From assembly GCA_029879905.1 (NCBI GenBank), contig JAOUPN010000005.1, positions 1 to 39,750 on the forward strand: a stretch of 39,750 bases of DNA, read 5' to 3'. Shown piece after piece: positions 1 to 9,124 of the stretch. How positions within the stretch are numbered: the stretch's first letter is position 1; every line of letters begins with the position of its first letter. The notes below the pieces were generated by a model. That model saw only the letters and a list, made by a program, of their open reading frames with translations, ran no database searches and was not told the DNA's origin. This DNA is from Nitrospira sp. (GTDB lineage: Bacteria; Nitrospirota; Nitrospiria; Nitrospirales; Nitrospiraceae). Made by a program: the position numbers and the translations under genes.

Positions 1-362
1 GGACGATTGCCACGCTGACCCCTCTTACCCGTAGCCGGTCCGGTCGTGTCGCCACTCTTCGTCTCTTGCATTCCAAGGGGGAGCTTATTTTACGAGGAGA
101 GGAGCTGCGGAAGGCGGTGGGCTACAGGGTTGTGCCCAGTACGCAATTCACCATCGACTCGATCGGCGATGAGGTTATGATGTCCGGGTATGGGGCTGGA
201 CATGCGGTGGGGCTGTGCCAATGGGGTGCGAAAGAGTTGGCCCAGTTGGGCTATTCGTACGCGAGCATTCTGCTCTATTACTATCCGGGAACGGAATTGC
301 AGCAGGCTTCATTGACTCAAGCACCTCAGGTTCCTTCGGTGATTCCCGCTCCTGGTTTCTGA
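1..362 (+). CDS. SpoIID/LytB-domain protein, C-terminal part (5' end outside window)
   Basis: The reading frame is open from base 3 to a TGA at 360-362, so this is the tail of a gene that starts upstream of the window. The last ~60 residues hold the SpoIID/LytB signature: a GHAVGLCQWGAKELA segment followed by a Tyr-rich YASILLYYYPGTEL segment, the usual end of the domain. SpoIID of sporulating Firmicutes is a lytic transglycosylase. In non-sporulating bacteria such as Nitrospira the domain occurs in secreted proteins thought to act on peptidoglycan. After the domain there is only a short Pro/Gln-rich tail. The stop overlaps the queA start (TGATG), so the two genes are probably cotranscribed. 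Family assignment is firm; cellular role is inferred. Confidence 0.8.
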   Translation, partial: TIATLTPLTRSRSGRVATLRLLHSKGELILRGEELRKAVGYRVVPSTQFTIDSIGDEVMMSGYGAGHAVGLCQWGAKELAQLGYSYASILLYYYPGTELQQASLTQAPQVPSVIPAPGF

Positions 363-1381
363 TGCAACTCGTCGAGTTTGATTTTCCATTCGATTCCTCC
401 TTAGTCGCATTGCAACCTGTCACACCGCGCGATCGTGCACGATTGTTCGTGGTCGACCGTCGGACCGGTCGATCGGCACATCACCATGTCGCGGATCTCC
501 CGTCTCTTCTCGATCCAGGGGATCTCGTGGTTGTCAACGATACGAAGGTCTTAGCGGCTCGGGTCCCGGGAAGAAAACAGCCGACGGGAACGCCTGTGGA
601 GGTCTTGTTTGTCAGGGACCTCGGCGATGATATCTGGGAGGTGATGGTCAAGGGGACATTTCATGTTGGTCAGGCCATCGAATTCGATCGACAGGCTCGT
701 GCGACGGTTCTCAAACGGAATGCCTCCGGTACCACGGTGAAAGTGGAGAGTCCGATCCCTGTGGTGCAACTATTGCGTGAAATCGGGCGGATGCCGCTGC
801 CGCCGTATATCAAACGGAAGCCCAGCCGGGAAGACCATGACTGGTATCAAACGGCTTTTGCCGCACATGAGGGCGCGATCGCCGCGCCGACCGCAGGACT
901 GCACTTTACACCGGATCTTCTATCTCATTTGGCAGCACGATCGATTCAGGTAGTGCCGGTGACGCTGCATGTCGGTCCGGGAACCTTCAAGCCGGTGGTG
1001 ACGGAGAATATCGAGGACCACCAGATGGGAGCGGAAAGATTCGAGGTCGGCCGTGACGTTGTCGATGCTATTGCACGGACGAAGCAAGCAGGCCGGAGGG
1101 TCGTGGCGATTGGAACGACGGTAGTTCGGACATTGGAGACTGTGGCAAAAGAGCACGGATCGGTTGTGCCATCAGGCGGTGAGAGCCGTCTGTTCATTAC
1201 ACCAGGGTTTCAGTTTCAGACCGTTGATGTCTTGATGACCAACTTTCATCTTCCCAAGACCACCCTCCTCATGCTGGTTTCGGCCTTTGCAGGGGTGGAA
1301 TTGATTCGCAAGGCCTACGAAGAAGCGGTTAGGGAACGGTACCGCTTCTACAGCTACGGCGATGCCATGCTGATTCTCTAG
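362..1381 (+). CDS. queA: S-adenosylmethionine:tRNA ribosyltransferase-isomerase
   Basis: QueA transfers and isomerises the ribosyl moiety of S-adenosylmethionine onto 7-aminomethyl-7-deazaguanine in tRNA, giving epoxyqueuosine, the penultimate step of queuosine synthesis. The 339-residue product matches the family length (about 340-350). Visible family motifs are VVVNDTKVLAARVPG near residue 60, the APTAGLHFTPDLL segment in the middle, HVGPGTF, and MTNFHLPKTTLLML near the C terminus. The start is ATG 362, which overlaps the stop of the preceding SpoIID-domain gene; the frame is open further upstream but that part is only shadow of the SpoIID-domain gene. Confidence is high. Confidence 0.97.
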   Translation: MQLVEFDFPFDSSLVALQPVTPRDRARLFVVDRRTGRSAHHHVADLPSLLDPGDLVVVNDTKVLAARVPGRKQPTGTPVEVLFVRDLGDDIWEVMVKGTFHVGQAIEFDRQARATVLKRNASGTTVKVESPIPVVQLLREIGRMPLPPYIKRKPSREDHDWYQTAFAAHEGAIAAPTAGLHFTPDLLSHLAARSIQVVPVTLHVGPGTFKPVVTENIEDHQMGAERFEVGRDVVDAIARTKQAGRRVVAIGTTVVRTLETVAKEHGSVVPSGGESRLFITPGFQFQTVDVLMTNFHLPKTTLLMLVSAFAGVELIRKAYEEAVRERYRFYSYGDAMLIL

Positions 1382-1429
1382 TAGTTCATGTACGTGTCTA
1401 TTCCAATATTTCGAGAGGGAATCTCTCCC

Positions 1430-1867
1430 ATGACTCAATCGATGTATCCACGCAGCCCCAAGGTCCTTCTTGGCGGTATTGCCCATTTGGGGCGGCTGAT
1501 CGACAAGATTCGTCTCCGCCATGCCGGGAAGATTCAAGACTACAACTATTTGACGGTAGGGTTTGATCAGTACCTGATCGACTTTCTTGGCATTGATGCG
1601 CAAGCTTTTGAGCAGCGGGTCTTAGCCGGCGGAACGGATGATGACTTGCTGGCCTGGGTGCAGTCAAACGGAAGGCCGAGCACTCCGGACCGGGTCGAAC
1701 AATGGTCGCGTCTCCTCTTGGCGGCGAAGCCAAAAGACGAGGAGGCCAATAAGCGCTATCAATCGCGGTTGCAAGATATCGCCTCGAAGCGCTGCGTTCC
1801 AATGAGCGCCCTGCCTGCTGTGACGACCTGGGCCGATGCGATCGATCTTGATGAAGAACGGATGTAG
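1430..1867 (+). CDS. DUF5069 family protein
   Basis: A 145-residue soluble protein. The N-terminal half (YPRSPKVLLGGIAHLGRLID, then LTVGFDQYLIDFLGIDAQAF) is the pattern of the DUF5069 family, small proteins of unknown function common in Nitrospirae, Planctomycetes and related phyla. No catalytic motif, signal peptide or membrane segment is visible. The frame is open from 1388, but ATG 1430 puts the conserved YPRSP motif close to the N terminus and has a purine-rich GAGAGGGA stretch upstream. It follows queA by about 50 bases on the same strand and ends before a hairpin at 1921-1945. Family call is moderately sure; no function is proposed. Confidence 0.75.
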   Translation: MTQSMYPRSPKVLLGGIAHLGRLIDKIRLRHAGKIQDYNYLTVGFDQYLIDFLGIDAQAFEQRVLAGGTDDDLLAWVQSNGRPSTPDRVEQWSRLLLAAKPKDEEANKRYQSRLQDIASKRCVPMSALPAVTTWADAIDLDEERM

Positions 1868-1920
1868 TCGAGAGGCTTAGAACAGCGTTCGTCCGATCTT
1901 TATGGGAAGGGAGCATTATG

Positions 1921-1945
1921 GCCGCACAATTGTGTATTGTGCGGC
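1921..1945. terminator. Hairpin between convergent genes, probable bidirectional terminator
   Basis: A perfect 10-bp stem, GCCGCACAAT with ATTGTGCGGC, encloses a 5-base loop. It lies between the end of the DUF5069 gene (+) and the end of the SurA-like gene (-). There is no clear T-run on either side, so efficient rho-independent termination is not certain, but position and stem strength fit. Confidence 0.6.
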
Positions 1946-1994
1946 CTCGTGCTCAAGAGGGGAAGCCGTGATGGACGGCTGCCTGAGGAATCGA

Positions 1995-2693
1995 TCAGAG
2001 CAGTTCGCGGCGGACCGTGACGGGAATTTTGACCTTGAGGGATTCTTGGTAGGCCGCCAGGGCTCGTTGTTGTTTCTGCAACAGCATGTCTTGAATGGCA
2101 CGCTCTCTGCCTGCAATAGGATCGGGTGAGTCGGAGTCCGCCGCTCTCGTGGTCAAGGCTTGTCCTTCTGAGATCTCCGAAGGGGTTAAGGCGACCGAGT
2201 CGCGGACGACCATTCGTGCCTTGCCTGCCAACAATTCCCGATGCTGTGTCTCCTCAAATGCCGCCGGGGTCCAGTGATTGGCTGCAAGCAAGCGACGATA
2301 CAGCTCAGGGTCAAAGGCGCCGTTCTTTTGAAAGTCGGGGATTTGGAGGATCATCTCCCGTAAATCCGTATCAGAGACAGTGATGCCCATGTCTCTGGCT
2401 GCGATGACCCACAGACGGCTTTCAACCAGTTGGTCCATCACCAGCCCTTTGAAGGTTTCATCCTTGACTTCGCCGCCGCCGCGTTCTTTATATGTGCGGT
2501 ACATGAATTCGTGTGCCCGACGGAACTCATCACGGGAAATCGTCAGGTCTCCCACGTTTGCCACGGTATTTGTAGATTCTTCACCGAATCCCCACCAGCC
2601 CATGGTAATGATAAAGGCGATGGCCAAAATGCCCATGATGGATTTGATTATCCAGGGGTAATTGTGTTCTGCATCGCGCAAGGTCTTGATCAT
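1995..2693 (-). CDS. Membrane-anchored SurA/PpiD-like chaperone, N-terminal-domain only
   Basis: The 232-residue product has a cytoplasmic basic N terminus, one membrane segment (about residues 15-36, IIKSIMGILAIAFIITMGWWGF) and then a periplasmic helical region of the SurA_N type. That region opens with VANVGDLTISRDEFRRAHEF, the typical 'G..I...ef..a' motif, followed by a long helical segment with ILQIPDFQKNGAFDPELYRRLL. This is the layout of PpiD/SurA folding factors for exported proteins, but the protein ends soon after the chaperone module and has no parvulin (rotamase) domain; PpiD itself is about 620 residues. It is likely a periplasmic chaperone without isomerase activity. The start ATG 2693 has an AGAGG Shine-Dalgarno six bases upstream. 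It is transcribed divergently from the RDD/mre genes. Confidence 0.75.
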   Translation of the reverse strand: MIKTLRDAEHNYPWIIKSIMGILAIAFIITMGWWGFGEESTNTVANVGDLTISRDEFRRAHEFMYRTYKERGGGEVKDETFKGLVMDQLVESRLWVIAARDMGITVSDTDLREMILQIPDFQKNGAFDPELYRRLLAANHWTPAAFEETQHRELLAGKARMVVRDSVALTPSEISEGQALTTRAADSDSPDPIAGRERAIQDMLLQKQQRALAAYQESLKVKIPVTVRRELL

Positions 2694-2937
2694 GTCGTCC
2701 TCTTATCGGGTTAGAACTGCCGATTCTACTTCGTGAAGGGATCTGAAGGCAAGATGGGTAGGCGTAGGGAAAAGAATGCAGTTTGGCGTAGGGTATTGCA
2801 AACAATCACGGCGGTGGAATCGTAAGGGGAGAGGGTAGATTTTCTGGCTATAGGGAGGAATGTTTTCGCATCGGAACGGGGGAGAAAGTCACCAAAAAAA
2901 ATACAGGGGAAGATTGTGCCTGAAGAACGGTCTTTAT

Positions 2938-2966
2938 TTGTGCAGGCACGTAGTTTTTGTTATATT
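2938..2966 (+). promoter_or_regulatory. Candidate sigma70-type promoter for the RDD gene
   Basis: TTGTGC (2938-2943) and TATATT (2961-2966) are separated by 17 bp. The -10 box matches the consensus at five of six positions, the -35 only at three. Initiation would fall near 2973, a short distance upstream of the TTG start at 2990. Confidence 0.35.
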
Positions 2967-2989
2967 GCCGAGAAATACAAGGAGATTCC

Positions 2990-3448
2990 TTGATAGGAGA
3001 GGCGTTGACCTCGAAGTTGTTGGATCGGACGGTGTATCCGAAGGCTCATGTTCTGAACCGATTCATCGCGAAGCTCATCGACCTGTTCATCGTCGTTGCC
3101 GCTGACCAAATCGCTCCTCCAGTCGGGTTGCTTTCCGGTCTGGCCTACATCTTGATTGCAGATGGATTTGCGGGTGGAAGAAGTATCGGGAAACGGCTGG
3201 TCGGCCTCCAAACCGTACGGGTGGATAGCCGAGATGCGGCAGGATTTCGAGAATCGATCATTAGGAATCTTCCCCTCGGATGCGCGCAGATTGCATTCGC
3301 GATTCCATGGGTCGGCTGGATCGCATCGTTGGCGATCTTAGTGTTCGAAGGTCTCCTGATTGTCGGGAATGAGCAGGGTCGGAGGCTTGGTGATGAAGTG
3401 GCGAGGACTCATGTCATAGACGCCGGTCAGTTGGCGGTTCCGGATTAA
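2990..3448 (+). CDS. RDD family membrane protein
   Basis: A 152-residue integral membrane protein of the RDD family. The Arg-Asp pattern is in LNRFIAKLIDLFIVV (first membrane helix), followed by a second hydrophobic segment, the GRSIGKRLVGLQTVRV motif, an RNLPLG loop and a last hydrophobic pair ending near residue 130. RDD proteins are often small transport or membrane-organising proteins; the substrate here is unknown. The chosen start is TTG 2990, because AAGGAG lies 5 bases upstream (2979-2984); the frame is open to 2957 with another non-ATG codon. It precedes mreB by 59 bases on the same strand and could be cotranscribed with the rod-shape genes. Confidence 0.75.
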   Translation: MIGEALTSKLLDRTVYPKAHVLNRFIAKLIDLFIVVAADQIAPPVGLLSGLAYILIADGFAGGRSIGKRLVGLQTVRVDSRDAAGFRESIIRNLPLGCAQIAFAIPWVGWIASLAILVFEGLLIVGNEQGRRLGDEVARTHVIDAGQLAVPD

Positions 3449-3489
3449 CGCGTAGAGGCCGCGAACTCGGTGCCGGGTTGTCCGGCTGA

Positions 3490-4557
<1,068 letters not shown>

Positions 4558-4570
4558 GGTCCCATCCCTT

Positions 4571-5464
4571 ATGCGGATGGTCAATTTTCGAATACCCTAC
4601 AATACGGGGCGGCTGGTCCTCGTTCTCGCCGCCATTTTTCTGCTTGGCGTGTTTCTGTTGCCTGGCCAACTGCAACGTGTGTCTGAACAAATAGGAGGGC
4701 CCATCGGCTGGGTCTTGAGCTGGCCTCTTCGAACGGTATCCGGATTAAGCAACGGGGTCGCCGACCTATGGAACAGCTATGTCGCGTTGCGAGGAGTCGA
4801 AGCGGAAAACCAGGAGTTGCGGAGAGAGCTTGAGTATCTCAAAGGTCAGAATAGCCAGCTTCGAGAGTCAGCGGCTGCAACGGAACGGCTGGCGGCGTTA
4901 TTGGAGTTTAAACGGCAAGCGGGGGTCTCGATGGTGGCGGCTCAAGTGATCGGTCGTGATACCGGAAATTGGTATCGGACGATCATCTTGAATAAAGGTG
5001 AATCAGATGGGTTTCGTCCGGATATGGGGGTGATTACTCCGGCCGGTGTGGTAGGGCGGATCGTCAAGACTACGGCCGCGACGTCAGTCGTGCTGTTGGT
5101 GACCGACCCGAATAATGCCATCGCCGGTTTGACTCAGCGGACAAGAGATGAAGGAATTGTCGAGGGGACGATACAGGGGACGGCTCGGCTGAAGTACATA
5201 CCGATGTTGTCCAACGCCCGCCCGGGTGATCGGGTTGTGACCTCGGGGCTCGTGGGAGGCTTCCCGCGAGGTTTGGCCATCGGGACAATCACCCGGATCG
5301 ACAAAGAAGAGGGCGGATTGTTCCAGTCTGCGGAATTGGTTCCGGATGTCGACTCCGATCAAGTGGAAGAAGTGCTGGTGATCGAGCCTTCAACTGTCTC
5401 AAGTACCGACGAAATACGTCCGGGTGCATCGAGCGTGAACCCAAAACCAAAATCAAAACCATGA
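4571..5464 (+). CDS. mreC: Rod shape-determining protein MreC
   Basis: MreC is a bitopic protein linking MreB filaments to periplasmic wall synthases, and it activates PBP2. The 297-residue product has one membrane segment at about residues 13-33, a coiled coil at roughly 76-115 (AENQELRRELEYLKGQNSQL), then the beta-barrel MreC domain with GVVGRIVKTTAATSVVLLVTD and the GDRVVTSGLVGGFPRGLAIG segment. A Ser/Lys/Pro-rich tail follows. It lies 13 bases after mreB and overlaps mreD by ATGA. Confidence 0.96.
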   Translation: MRMVNFRIPYNTGRLVLVLAAIFLLGVFLLPGQLQRVSEQIGGPIGWVLSWPLRTVSGLSNGVADLWNSYVALRGVEAENQELRRELEYLKGQNSQLRESAAATERLAALLEFKRQAGVSMVAAQVIGRDTGNWYRTIILNKGESDGFRPDMGVITPAGVVGRIVKTTAATSVVLLVTDPNNAIAGLTQRTRDEGIVEGTIQGTARLKYIPMLSNARPGDRVVTSGLVGGFPRGLAIGTITRIDKEEGGLFQSAELVPDVDSDQVEEVLVIEPSTVSSTDEIRPGASSVNPKPKSKP

Positions 5465-5961
5465 AAGTCATAGCCTGGGTCGTACTCATCGCCGTCTTGA
5501 TTCCGATTCAATCGGTATTGCTGCCTCATGCGAGCGTATGGGGGGTCACACCGGATCTTGGATTGATCGCAGTGTGTCTGGCCGGCGTGTTGGGAGGGGA
5601 GCTTCACGGGCTTTTGGTCGGAATAGCGCTGGGATTGGTGATGAGTCTGTTTTCCGCAGCGGATCCGGTTGCCGGAATGGTGATCAAGGGAGCAATCGGA
5701 TATGTTGCGGGTCTTGCCGGGCGGCATGTGGTCTATCTCTCACCCGTGATTCTTGCCGTGGGAATTCTCGTCACATCGTGCTTGGCGGGGCTACTGACGG
5801 TTTCGCTGCTGAAACTGAGTGAGCAACAGGATTTATGGTGGGCGCTCAGGACGATCGTGTTGCCTCAGTCAGTGTTGGATGCCGTGGTAGGGGCTGTGGT
5901 CTACTGGATTGCCTGGAGCCGTTTGAACGTCGAACGGTGGATGGCCGAATATCGAATGTAA
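5461..5961 (+). CDS. mreD: Rod shape-determining protein MreD
   Basis: A 166-residue polytopic membrane protein, almost entirely hydrophobic, with about five helices. MreD sequences are poorly conserved, but length, hydrophobicity, the N-terminal Pro-containing helix followed by TPDLGLIAV, and the position between mreC and mrdA identify it. It is part of the elongasome and is thought to counterbalance MreC activation of PBP2. The start overlaps the mreC stop (ATGA at 5461-5464), implying translational coupling. Confidence 0.92.
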   Translation: MKVIAWVVLIAVLIPIQSVLLPHASVWGVTPDLGLIAVCLAGVLGGELHGLLVGIALGLVMSLFSAADPVAGMVIKGAIGYVAGLAGRHVVYLSPVILAVGILVTSCLAGLLTVSLLKLSEQQDLWWALRTIVLPQSVLDAVVGAVVYWIAWSRLNVERWMAEYRM

Positions 5962-5974
5962 GACGGATCCCTCT

Positions 5975-7846
5975 ATGGCATCAGGACATCATTCAGAGAC
6001 GGAATTCGGCGACTTTCACCGCCGCCTCTTTATGCTTCGGGCTGGGCTGCTTTTGGTCGTCGCGTTGCTGGCTCTCCGGTTGTGGCATTTGCAGATCAAA
6101 GAAGGTCCCTACTATCGCGATCTTTCCGAAAACAATCGGACCAGGCAGGTGTTGATTGAGCCGGCTCGTGGGCTGATCTATGATCGGTACGGCGTGCTTT
6201 TGGCGAACAACGTGTCGAGCTTTACGCTCTATGTCACATTGGAAGACGTGAAGGACCGTGAGAAATTGGTCGGAAAGCTTTCGGATTTACTTGGACTGGA
6301 TCCGGAGTTCATCCAGAAGAAATTAGGAGGGAGGGGCGGAAAACTTGTCCCACGCAAGATCAAAGATCGCATGACACTTCGAGATGCCGTCTTGGTCGAA
6401 TCACATCGTTTGGATCTCCCAGGAGTTATGGTCCAGGTCGAATCCCAGCGTAACTATCCCGGCGGGGTAACCGCATCGCACCTGTTGGGCTATGTCGGAG
6501 AAATCTCGGCTGAGCAATTGGAAAAACCGGACTTTTCCGATCTCCACCAAGGCAGTATCGTCGGACAATATGGGGTCGAGAAATCATTCGATCGGTATGT
6601 CCGCGGACAGGCAGGGTATAAGAACATCGAGGTTGATGCGCATGGTCACGAAAAACGGCAGGCTGTCGTTGAAAACCCGCAGGCAGGCGCCGATCTCTAC
6701 TTGACCATCGATGTTCGATTGCAGAAACTTGCGGAGGAATTACTGGGGAACGAGTATGGTGCGATTGTCGCACTCGATCCGACGAGCGGCGATATTTTTG
6801 CCATGGCCAGCCGTCCTGCCTTTGATCCGAATGTCTTGTCACGCGAGCTGACGTCGAAACAATGGGTTGAGATTGTCCAGGACGAAGGCCGTCCGTTGAA
6901 CAATCGAGCGTCTCAAGGGCAGTACCCCCCCGGTTCCACGTTCAAGGTTCCCATGGCGGTTGCGGCGCTGGAAACCAAAACGATGGCACCCTCCAGTACC
7001 GTGGCGTGTAACGGAGGGTATCCGTTTGGAAACCGGGTGTTCCGCGATTGGAAAGCGGGTGGGCATGGAGCGGTCAATCTTCATTCCGCCCTCGTGCATT
7101 CGTGTGACGTCTACTTTTATACGGTAGGTCAGCGTATGGGCATTGATGTTATGGCCGAGTTCGGCAGGCAATTCGGCCTAGGACAAAGCACGGGTATCGA
7201 ATTGCCGTCGGAGCGGTCGGGTATTATGCCGTCGACGGCGTGGAAACAGAAGGCACGGAAGGAGCAGTGGTTCCCGGGGGAAACCATTTCCGCGGCAATC
7301 GGGCAGGGATATGTGACGGTTACGCCGTTGCAGATGGCCAATTTGATGGGGACAGTCGCCAATGACGGGGTGAATTATCGGCCTCGTCTGGTGCAGGCGG
7401 TGATGGATCGGATGACCGGTAACCTCCAGGAATTGCCTGCGGTCCCGCGAGGGAAGATCAACGCAAAGCCTGAAACATTTCACATCATCAAAAAGGCTCT
7501 GGCGGATGTCGTCAAAGAGGGAACGGCCACGCGGGCGAAATCTGAGATGGTGACGATCGGGGGGAAAACGGGAACGGCTCAGGTTGCGGCTCTTCGAACG
7601 GGACCTGCGGAAAGTATCCCGAAAAAGTTTCGCGACCATGCATGGTTTATTGCGTTTGCTCCTGTTGAGTCGCCCAAAATTGCGGTGGCGGTGTTGGTTG
7701 AGCACATGGGGCATGGCGGGTCTGCTGCCGCGCCCCTTGCAAAAGAAATTATCGAGGCCTATTTCAAATTCCCTGCTCCTCCGCCTCCGACGTTGCCGGA
7801 ATCGTCCAAGGAAGAGCAAGCGCAGGAGACACCGGACTCATTATGA
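5975..7846 (+). CDS. mrdA: Penicillin-binding protein 2, elongation-specific transpeptidase
   Basis: PBP2 crosslinks lateral-wall peptidoglycan together with RodA. The 623-residue product has a membrane anchor at about 18-41, the PBP dimerisation domain (EPARGLIYDRYGVLLANN, YVGEIS, GQYGVEKSFD) and the transpeptidase domain. Active-site motifs are visible: Ser321-Thr-Phe-Lys324 (catalytic serine), Ser376-Cys-Asp378, and Lys531-Thr-Gly. A Pro-rich tail ends the protein. It lies 13 bases after mreD and overlaps rodA by ATGA. Length and motif order are as in Escherichia coli PBP2. Confidence 0.97.
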   Translation: MASGHHSETEFGDFHRRLFMLRAGLLLVVALLALRLWHLQIKEGPYYRDLSENNRTRQVLIEPARGLIYDRYGVLLANNVSSFTLYVTLEDVKDREKLVGKLSDLLGLDPEFIQKKLGGRGGKLVPRKIKDRMTLRDAVLVESHRLDLPGVMVQVESQRNYPGGVTASHLLGYVGEISAEQLEKPDFSDLHQGSIVGQYGVEKSFDRYVRGQAGYKNIEVDAHGHEKRQAVVENPQAGADLYLTIDVRLQKLAEELLGNEYGAIVALDPTSGDIFAMASRPAFDPNVLSRELTSKQWVEIVQDEGRPLNNRASQGQYPPGSTFKVPMAVAALETKTMAPSSTVACNGGYPFGNRVFRDWKAGGHGAVNLHSALVHSCDVYFYTVGQRMGIDVMAEFGRQFGLGQSTGIELPSERSGIMPSTAWKQKARKEQWFPGETISAAIGQGYVTVTPLQMANLMGTVANDGVNYRPRLVQAVMDRMTGNLQELPAVPRGKINAKPETFHIIKKALADVVKEGTATRAKSEMVTIGGKTGTAQVAALRTGPAESIPKKFRDHAWFIAFAPVESPKIAVAVLVEHMGHGGSAAAPLAKEIIEAYFKFPAPPPPTLPESSKEEQAQETPDSL

Positions 7847-8967
7847 TGATTGATCGGGTTACGGACTCCCGCGGCTTTGATACGTTTGATCTTCGCTATA
7901 TAGGGTTGATCTTCGCCATCCTCGGCATTGGGGTACTGTCCATTCATAGTGTCACACATGGCCAAGAGGGGGGGATCGCGCCGTACTTTGTCAAGCAGTT
8001 GGCATGGATCGGTATGGGAATGGCGGCGTTCATCGTGATGTGGACCTGGGATTACCACCAGATTGCGCGGTTGGCCTATCCGGCCTATGTGCTGGTGTTG
8101 CTGATGCTGCTGTTTGTGCTGTTTGATGGACGAACGAGCAAGGGCGCACAGCGGTGGATCGCCATGGGGCCGTTCAGTTTCCAGCCGTCGGAGTTCGCAA
8201 AGCTCGTCCTTATTTTAGTGCTGGCCCAATATTATTCGAAAGCGCCTCGCGTCGGATGGCTGCAACGCGTCATTGTTCCCGGGCTCTTGATGTTGCCGGG
8301 GCTTCTTCTGATTCTGAAGCAACCGGATTTGGGCAGCGGGTTGAGCTTCGTCGCGGTGTATGCGGCCATGTTGTTGATGGTCGGTGTCCGTTCCCAGGCG
8401 TTGGGCGCCATATTGCTTTTCTCAGTCATGTTGTTCCCATTTGTGTGGGAAGGGGTGTGGGGCTCCTTGCATGATTATCAGCGACAGCGCATTATGGCAT
8501 TCGTTGATCCTGGTTATGATCCCGGAGGAAAAGGATACCATGCGTTACAATCGAAGATTGCGATAGGATCGGGAGAATTGACGGGTAAAGGCCTCCTCGG
8601 TGGGACGCAAAGTCAGCTGAAGTTTCTCCCGGAGGGACATACGGACTTTGTCTTTGCGGTCTATGCGGAAGAATGGGGGTTTATCGGTGTGCTCGTGTTG
8701 CTGGCGTTGTTCATCGCGCTGATCTGGCTGTCATTGGAGATTGCATCCAAAGCAAAAGATCAGCTGGGAGCATTGCTGGCGGTCGGGATCGTCTCGATGC
8801 TGTGTTTCTGTGTCGTTATTAATATCGGGATGACGGCGGGAATGTTCCCGATCGTGGGAATTCCCTTACCGTTAGTGAGTTACGGCGGCAGTGCCACGAT
8901 TATGACTATGGCTTCACTGGGACTTTTGTTGAATGTGAAGCGAAAACGGTTGAGTTTGTTCTATTGA
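7843..8967 (+). CDS. rodA: Peptidoglycan glycosyltransferase RodA (SEDS family)
   Basis: RodA polymerises glycan strands from lipid II in partnership with PBP2. The 374-residue product has about ten membrane helices and the SEDS signatures SFQPSEFAKL near residue 108, KQPDLGSGLSF near 160, and the C-terminal GIPLPLVSYGGSATI that precedes the last helix. Translation is coupled to mrdA by the ATGA overlap at 7843-7846. It is the last gene of the rod operon; 157 bases separate it from the RNase G gene. Confidence 0.97.
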   Translation: MMIDRVTDSRGFDTFDLRYIGLIFAILGIGVLSIHSVTHGQEGGIAPYFVKQLAWIGMGMAAFIVMWTWDYHQIARLAYPAYVLVLLMLLFVLFDGRTSKGAQRWIAMGPFSFQPSEFAKLVLILVLAQYYSKAPRVGWLQRVIVPGLLMLPGLLLILKQPDLGSGLSFVAVYAAMLLMVGVRSQALGAILLFSVMLFPFVWEGVWGSLHDYQRQRIMAFVDPGYDPGGKGYHALQSKIAIGSGELTGKGLLGGTQSQLKFLPEGHTDFVFAVYAEEWGFIGVLVLLALFIALIWLSLEIASKAKDQLGALLAVGIVSMLCFCVVINIGMTAGMFPIVGIPLPLVSYGGSATIMTMASLGLLLNVKRKRLSLFY

Positions 8968-9057
8968 AATGATGATCGTAGCCGAGGTGCAGACCTCTGT
9001 TCCGTGCCCGACAGATATCAATAACGGGGGTATGGTCGACAGGGGTAAGAACGGCGA

Positions 9058-9082
9058 CGGACCTGGGCAGCGCCCGCGTCCG
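9058..9082 (+). promoter_or_regulatory. Strong hairpin in the RNase G leader
   Basis: Two 5-bp stems stacked across one mismatch form a GC-rich hairpin with an AGC loop (outer arms CGGAC and GTCCG) about 42 bases upstream of the rng start. There is no T-run after it. In E. coli the RNase E mRNA leader carries structured elements used for autoregulation; a similar role here is an inference only. Confidence 0.35.
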
Positions 9083-9124
9083 GTACCTTCCATGCCCGAC
9101 GGCTCGTAGAAACAAGGAGTATAT

